Part shown: positions 63,801 to 64,000 of the stretch, one piece after another
Layout: every line of letters starts with the position of its first letter
Position numbering within the stretch: the stretch's first letter is position 1
Assembly (NCBI GenBank): GCA_017934975.1
Contig: JAGBIM010000007.1
Location: 1-64,000, forward strand
Direction: 5' to 3'
Origin: Clostridia bacterium
GTDB taxonomy: Bacteria; Bacillota; Clostridia; Oscillospirales; UBA644
DNA: 64,000 bases
Program-made: the position numbers and the translations under genes
The notes under the pieces: generated by a model
What the model saw: only the letters and a program-made list of their open reading frames with translations
What the model was told of the DNA's origin: nothing
The model's database searches: none

Positions 63801-64000
63801 TACATAGGCCCCGGGGCTAGAAGCGGTGGCATTTGCGGTGGCATTTGCGGTGGCATTAACAGAGCCCAAATTATAACAATTCCACACGGCGGCACTGCTG
63901 CTACTGTCGCTGGAAAGATATCCAACAAGCCCACCCAAAAAGACGTTAGCCCCTGCAGAAGAGACAGAAGCACGAATATCCCCCGTGTTATAGCAGTTGC
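60831..64000 (-). CDS. GLUG/Ig-like repeat protein with C-terminal dockerin (5' end beyond window)
   Basis: At least 1056 residues; the frame is open through the window edge, so the N-terminus and signal are missing. It has two arrays of GLUG motifs (the GGIAGY...NCYNTG pattern repeated every 25-35 residues), about five Ig-like Big_3 domains with the core DLTGGKLTLFYN and VTYDGKTTTF, and at the end a type I dockerin with two calcium loops (DLDGDGVITGDD and DYNGDGSVDGDD), each followed by LLGYTLFP. GLUG/Ig proteins are adhesins or glycan-binding. The dockerin should dock to a cohesin, the nearest being the neighbour downstream. Confidence 0.88.
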   Translation of the reverse strand, partial: NCYNTGDIRASVSSAGANVFLGGLVGYLSSDSSSSAAVWNCYNLGSVNATANATANATASSPGAYVGGILGYAPSSTAGSSGSHMVSNCYNAGSLRADSCAVSSSYTAYAGAGGIAGALTGFTVSNSYNTGASSAVSTATITKTYAGGIAGYMKESVINNCYNASSVNASSSSSQAYAGGIAGYLHSNETISNCYYLDSISKGVGYGTDSGTKCTRQRMWQKSTFVGFDFDTVWTMTGHETYLLPKLQSVEMIAPYRGEITSFSIVSVPNVCFYPEGYEGSLNLTGGKLKLHYLYGSSETIDFSQATVSGFDSSVVGNQALTITYQGATVSFNVFVYKPDAFDSGSGTEEDPFIIKTKEHLNNIRNYLSAHYKLANDIVFTDADFAEGGDFYNGGVGWTPVGSQSEPFTGVFDGNGYAIKNLYININTSSTSTVYAGLFGYVSGTIKNLGMIASEIVVTTSSTSNVGGIVGYLSSSGIVTNSYNTGAVSATGANSAYVGGITGFTSWGGSASISNCYNVGDVSAATENASAYAVAGGIVGFLADDSVTNCYNAGCVCATTAAVESIIYAYTGGIAGRMGSSSSVSSCYNTGAVKGVGTARVGGIAGISENASNCYYLTGSVGVKYDTDASTKCTVEQMRLQNTYAGFDFENVWTMEGNAEYFYPELKNMEPKFDKKLSIVSVTTMPTKTEYVIGKDVLDLSGGELVLVYNNGEYRVVDLAQTTVSALPETPGVQNLTVTYDGKTTTFPVTMKKLVRISVTAPTKVEYLEGKDELDLTGGKLTLFYNVGTSSTVSEVVDLSEATVTGFDNTIVGRRTLTVTYDGMTATFNVWIIAKSLVSIEVSALPTKTQYLEAYDKLDLTGGKLTLYYNNDTQEVVPLTGVSGFDNTVVGVQPLTVTYYKSGITVTTTFDVEIIAKSVSFIVVSTGPSKVIYAEGEAFDPEGMVVIASYNNNTSAEVTDYTVTHDLTVDGMMFITVTHKGKSTKYWFSIQVNGDLDGDGVITGDDAEYLLGYTLFPEYYPLSQPSDYNGDGSVDGDDATYLLGYTLFPDYYPLH
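63823..63858. repeat. 12-bp tandem repeat in the adhesin gene
   Basis: Three tandem copies of GCGGTGGCATTT (last copy ends in A) code for a NATA-type repeat. It is a slippage-prone in-frame microsatellite. Confidence 0.8.

Noticed and set aside
61600..64000. CRISPR-like periodic repeats near the window end
   Set aside because: The periodicity comes from GLUG protein repeats (NCYN...) and Ig-like domains in one coding frame; repeats are degenerate and there are no spacers of fixed length.

Overview
The window reads as one contiguous piece of chromosome from an uncultured, probably gut-dwelling member of the Clostridia (Bacillota). The grounds are strong GGAGG-type ribosome binding sites, near-consensus TTGACA/TATAAT promoters with 17-bp spacing, an archaeal/eukaryal-type ProRS, a spoIVFA-spoIVFB-like pair (suggesting an endospore-forming lineage), RodA, CwlD, RqcH, a PrsA-like lipoprotein, a two-gene cohesin/dockerin locus and typical Clostridia families (DUF4364, DUF1858, TIGR03960/DUF2344). 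No rRNA, CRISPR array, prophage or transposase was seen.

Layout. 1-5.5 kb: a hairpin-repeat array, tRNA-Gln and a very large GH2-fold lectin lipoprotein whose two catalytic glutamates appear to be lost. 5.8-12.6 kb: proS, a metallophosphoesterase, and a catabolic cluster (two Gfo/Idh/MocA oxidoreductases and a sugar isomerase/epimerase) divergent from an AraC regulator. 12.7-19.6 kb: efp, cwlD, hemW-lepA, a NYN-domain gene, a toroid-repeat surface protein and an esterase. 19.7-22.8 kb: a GH20 hexosaminidase with a DMT transporter. 22.9-28.4 kb: tRNA-Thr, rodA, the spoIVF-like pair, a DUF4364 regulator, a DivIVA-like protein, a 33-residue membrane peptide and a third Gfo/Idh/MocA enzyme. 28.4-38.9 kb: a GNAT enzyme, a G5/3D cell-wall protein behind a structured leader, rplM-rpsI, rqcH, nif3-like, trmK, a DUF1858 protein, a PrsA-like foldase and a three-LamG surface protein. 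39-43 kb: radical SAM plus DUF2344, then a preQ1-I riboswitch, queT and galU. 43-45.6 kb: the iron locus feoA-feoB with a small Cys-rich partner and two identical GTTAGC-N4-GCTAAC operators. 45.7-49.2 kb: a fourth Gfo/Idh/MocA enzyme, an F420-ligase-like protein and a stand-alone GMP synthetase subunit.

49.5-59.6 kb is the accessory island. One minus-strand operon runs fic-hsdM-hsdS-(170-aa membrane protein)-(198-aa protein)-(P-loop ATPase)-hsdR. Fic is the first gene, and its promoter carries four spaced copies of a CGGAAC motif. Three non-canonical genes sit between hsdS and hsdR. The last 34 bases of hsdS are duplicated on the far side of the 170-aa gene, a scar of cassette insertion. The three middle genes look AT-richer than the neighbourhood. 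This is the best candidate for an undescribed composite defence system.

59.8-64 kb: a secreted cohesin-domain protein and a GLUG/Ig-like protein ending in a dockerin, whose N-terminus lies beyond the window. Together with the lectin, LamG, GH2-fold, GH20 and esterase genes they suggest a carbohydrate-binding, surface-adhesive way of life.
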